From Ardenticatenia bacterium (GTDB lineage: Bacteria > Chloroflexota > Anaerolineae > Aggregatilineales > Ch27): 7,718 bases of DNA. The notes beneath the pieces were generated by a model, which saw nothing but the letters and a program-made list of their open reading frames with translations, did no database searches and was not told where the DNA came from. Where the stretch lies: positions 1-7,718 of the forward strand of contig JALSTC010000731.1 of NCBI GenBank assembly GCA_026983935.1, in the 5' to 3' direction. Positions 6,117 through 7,718 of the stretch are shown piece by piece. The number at the start of each line of letters is the position of its first letter. Position 1 is the stretch's first letter. Both the position numbers and the translations under genes were made by a program.

Positions 6117-7415
6117 TCAGTTGCCGCTCATGGCTGGCGTTGGGAAGCTGAACGATGCCGTCGGGATGACGAGCGGCGTCGGCGTGGGCAGGATATCCAC
6201 CGGCGCAATGCCATAGTGGGCACGGTACTGGTTTTCCAGGTCTACGAACGGCACGCCGGTCACCAGGGAGATGGCTTCCTGCACAGTGTGGCCGGGCAGA
6301 TTCTCGATGACCAGGCGGTGGGTTTCCAGCCCGCCATAGTTCTCCACCAGGAAGCGGATGAACGTTTCGCCGACGGCATAGGCCAGCGCGTGGCAGCCAT
6401 CAGCGGAGCGCGTGCTGCCGCCGCCGGGGCCTTCGCCCTGCAGCGTGGGCAGCGGGTATCCCATCGCGCCGTAGTTCATCATGCGGCTTTCCGCGTCCCT
6501 GGAGCGCCAGTCCAGTGCCAGATTCCCGAAGAATTCCGGCTCGCCCTCGATCCAGAACGTCGGGCCGCTGACGCGGAAATCGGACTGGTATAGGTGCGTG
6601 ATCTCGTGGACAATGGTATGCACCATGTCCTGCAGCCGCCATTCCTCGACGGTGTTCTCCCTGCTGCCATAGAAATAGCCGCCGCAGCGTTCGCGGGCTA
6701 CCTCGTGCTCTTCGGGCGTCATCAGGCGCGGGATGCGCTGCACGGTGTAGCCTTCGCCCCGGCTGGTGAAGCCCGCCGCGCGCGGATTGTTGCCCCCTTC
6801 CACGTACTCATTCCACACATCTCCCGGCGGAAAGAGCACGGCCAGCGGCTTATAGCTCAGTGTGCGGCCCCAGCCTTCTGTGAAGTACTCGCGCATGGCG
6901 GCCATCGTTTCGGAGACATGTTCGCCGAGTTCGGGCATATCCCCGAACCAGTAGAGCGTGATGTCTTCGGTATCCACATGCCACCACTCGCGGGTGTTGT
7001 CCTCGTAGATGCCGTACTGCGGCTCGGTCTCATAGGTGTTGCCCTCGCTGTCGGTCAGCAGCCAGTAGTAGTGGAAATCCACCCAGGGGGGAAGCCCACC
7101 GCGCAGGCTGTAGGGCCGTGCCACCCAGGCTCCCATCTCCGAGTCGAATTCGCCGTTCTCGCGTTCACGCAGCCCGGTGCGCAGCTCATAGAACAGCGTG
7201 GCGCGGGTGATCTCACCGGCATCGCTGCTGGCGCTGATGGTGAAGGTCATTCCGCGCGGATAGTTCGACTCGAAGGTGGTTTCTTCGACGGTGAATGTGA
7301 CGTTGCTTGCGCCCTGCGCCTGGATGGTGACTGTGCCGCCCAAGACTCCCAGGAGGAGCACCAGCGCCAGAACCGCAGCAGCCAGGGCTGCAACCGAAAA
7401 ACGTCGTTGTCTCAT
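6117..7415 (-). CDS. Secreted MA-like (gluzincin) zinc metallopeptidase
   Basis: The product has 432 residues from the ATG at 7415-7413. Residues 1-33 form a signal peptide (MRQRRF, a long Ala/Leu/Val core, likely cleavage after IQA33). Residues about 38-140 look like an Ig-like beta-sandwich (VTFTVEETTFESNYP, then WVDFHYYWLLTDSEGNTYET). The catalytic domain follows: HTIVHEITHLYQ places the zinc ligands His270 and His274 and the base Glu271, and FWIEGEPEFFGN supplies Glu290 as the probable third ligand, the arrangement of the peptidase MA-like family. The tail (about 405-432) is Pro/Thr-rich with PTPTP and may be a linker or a flexible end. It probably hydrolyses proteins or peptides outside the membrane; its substrate is unknown. 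The frame is open further upstream to 7526, but the signal peptide begins cleanly at 7415. Ribosome site candidates are AAGGA (7427-7431, 11-nt gap) and GGAG (7419-7422, 3-nt gap). It lies downstream of fabI on the same strand. Confidence 0.88.
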   Translation of the reverse strand: MRQRRFSVAALAAAVLALVLLLGVLGGTVTIQAQGASNVTFTVEETTFESNYPRGMTFTISASSDAGEITRATLFYELRTGLRERENGEFDSEMGAWVARPYSLRGGLPPWVDFHYYWLLTDSEGNTYETEPQYGIYEDNTREWWHVDTEDITLYWFGDMPELGEHVSETMAAMREYFTEGWGRTLSYKPLAVLFPPGDVWNEYVEGGNNPRAAGFTSRGEGYTVQRIPRLMTPEEHEVARERCGGYFYGSRENTVEEWRLQDMVHTIVHEITHLYQSDFRVSGPTFWIEGEPEFFGNLALDWRSRDAESRMMNYGAMGYPLPTLQGEGPGGGSTRSADGCHALAYAVGETFIRFLVENYGGLETHRLVIENLPGHTVQEAISLVTGVPFVDLENQYRAHYGIAPVDILPTPTPLVIPTASFSFPTPAMSGN

Positions 7416-7431
7416 CTTCTCCAGTATCCTT

Positions 7432-7437
7432 ACTATA
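7432..7437 (-). promoter_or_regulatory. Weak candidate -10 (TATAGT) for the peptidase gene
   Basis: On the minus strand, TATAGT preceded by GGTG lies in the 82-nt gap between fabI and the peptidase gene. It would start transcription near 7425, only about 10 nt before the ATG, and would partly exclude the AAGGA ribosome site. No good -35 is seen. Read-through from fabI is the alternative. Confidence 0.25.
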
Positions 7438-7482
7438 CACCCACACGATGGCTGACAGGATCGCGGCTTATGCGAGCACAGC

Positions 7483-7523
7483 AACAGCGCCTGCAGCCTA
7501 CAGGTTGAACGCCTGGCGCTGTT
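7483..7523 (-). repeat. Inverted repeat straddling the fabI stop codon
   Basis: AACAGCGCC (7483-7491) and GGCGCTGTT (7515-7523) form a perfect 9-bp inverted repeat with a 23-nt loop that contains the fabI stop codon (7498-7500). On the minus strand the upstream arm is coding (within EQRQA). No T-run follows, so it is at best a weak terminator or a 3'-end stabilising hairpin for the fabI transcript. Confidence 0.35.
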
Positions 7524-7718
7524 CATCGGTCATTGTCAGGCCGAGGATATTATACCCCGCATCCACATAAATGGTTTCCCCTGTTACGGCGCTGCTGAGG
7601 TCAGATGCCAGCCACAGCGCAGTGTTGCCCACATCTTCCTGCGTGATCAGGCGGCGCAGCGGCGCGGCCTCCTCGCTGTATTTGAGCATCATGCGGAAGC
7701 CGGAAATCCCGGCAGCAG
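7498..7718 (-). CDS. fabI: Enoyl-[acyl-carrier-protein] reductase (NADH), C-terminal fragment cut by window edge
   Basis: The frame runs in from the right edge and ends in TAG at 7500-7498, showing the last 72-73 residues. The segment AAGISGFRMMLKYSEEAAPL, then RRLITQEDVGNTALWLASDL and TGETIYVDAGYNILGL, matches the end of FabI: in E. coli the equivalent reads SGIKDFRKML, PIRRTVTIEDVGNSA and SGEVVHVDGGFSI, as I recall it. FabI is the short-chain-dehydrogenase-fold enzyme that reduces trans-2-enoyl-ACP with NADH in the last step of each fatty-acid elongation cycle, in the cytoplasm. The active-site Tyr and Lys lie outside the window. Internal ATGs near 7690 are not starts; they fall inside the conserved FRMM segment. 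The tail beyond the final strand is TMTDEQRQAFNL. Confidence 0.93.
   Translation of the reverse strand, partial: AAGISGFRMMLKYSEEAAPLRRLITQEDVGNTALWLASDLSSAVTGETIYVDAGYNILGLTMTDEQRQAFNL

Noticed and set aside
6594..7508. A 304-residue plus-strand open frame opposite the peptidase gene
   Set aside because: The minus-strand gene has a signal peptide and an HExxH site. The opposite frame is an antisense shadow with no recognisable domain.
7416..7526. Extending the peptidase upstream to the ATG at 7526
   Set aside because: That would put 37 Arg/Cys-rich residues before a clean signal peptide and overlap the fabI 3' end.
1..7718. CRISPR array, tRNA/rRNA, insertion sequence, prophage or defence-system genes
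   Set aside because: No regularly spaced repeats, cloverleaf sequence, transposase motifs, target-site duplications or known defence domains were seen on either strand.

Overview
This window reads as ordinary chromosomal DNA from a GC-rich bacterium. It has strong G/C bias at third codon positions, short intergenic gaps, and genes on both strands. My best guess is a Chloroflexota (Anaerolineae-type) bacterium. The guess rests on the secreted beta-helix and MA-like metallopeptidase proteins, the Pro/Thr-rich PTPTP-type tail on the peptidase, and the general character of the MurJ, XseA and FabI homologues. No rRNA or other lineage marker is present, so this is inference.

Layout. (1) Positions 1-2341, minus strand, hold a large secreted protein that runs off the left edge: a signal peptide, a right-handed parallel beta-helix, a linker, then a TolB/PD40-like propeller segment. 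(2) Positions 2342-2522 are a divergent regulatory gap, AT-rich on its left half, with a good promoter for the beta-helix gene and a weak candidate for murJ. (3) Positions 2523-4148, plus strand, encode a MurJ/MviN-family polytopic membrane protein. (4) Positions 4149-4220 separate convergent genes and carry a long AT-rich hairpin built from repeats of ATATATCCC. (5) Positions 4221-5638, minus strand, are the xseA-xseB operon for the two subunits of exonuclease VII, joined by a TGATG stop/start overlap. (6) Positions 5639-5725 form a short divergent promoter region centred on the palindrome TAGAATTCTA. (7) Positions 5726-6022, plus strand, encode an unrecognised 98-residue protein. (8) Positions 6023-6116 hold a strong GC-rich hairpin that can end transcription from both sides. 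(9) Positions 6117-7415, minus strand, encode a secreted HExxH metallopeptidase of the MA-like (gluzincin) type. (10) Positions 7498-7718, minus strand, are the C-terminal end of fabI, entering from the right edge.

Functionally this is mostly housekeeping: cell-envelope lipid-linked precursor transport (MurJ-like), DNA repair (ExoVII) and fatty-acid synthesis (FabI). Two secreted proteins and one small unknown protein sit among them. I see no CRISPR array, transposon, phage gene, tRNA, or clear sign of a novel multi-gene system. The items most worth a second look are the MurJ homologue that seems to lack arginines important in E. coli MurJ, the unknown 98-residue protein sharing a palindromic -10 with xseA, the beta-helix/propeller fusion, and the repeated ATATATCCC hairpin.
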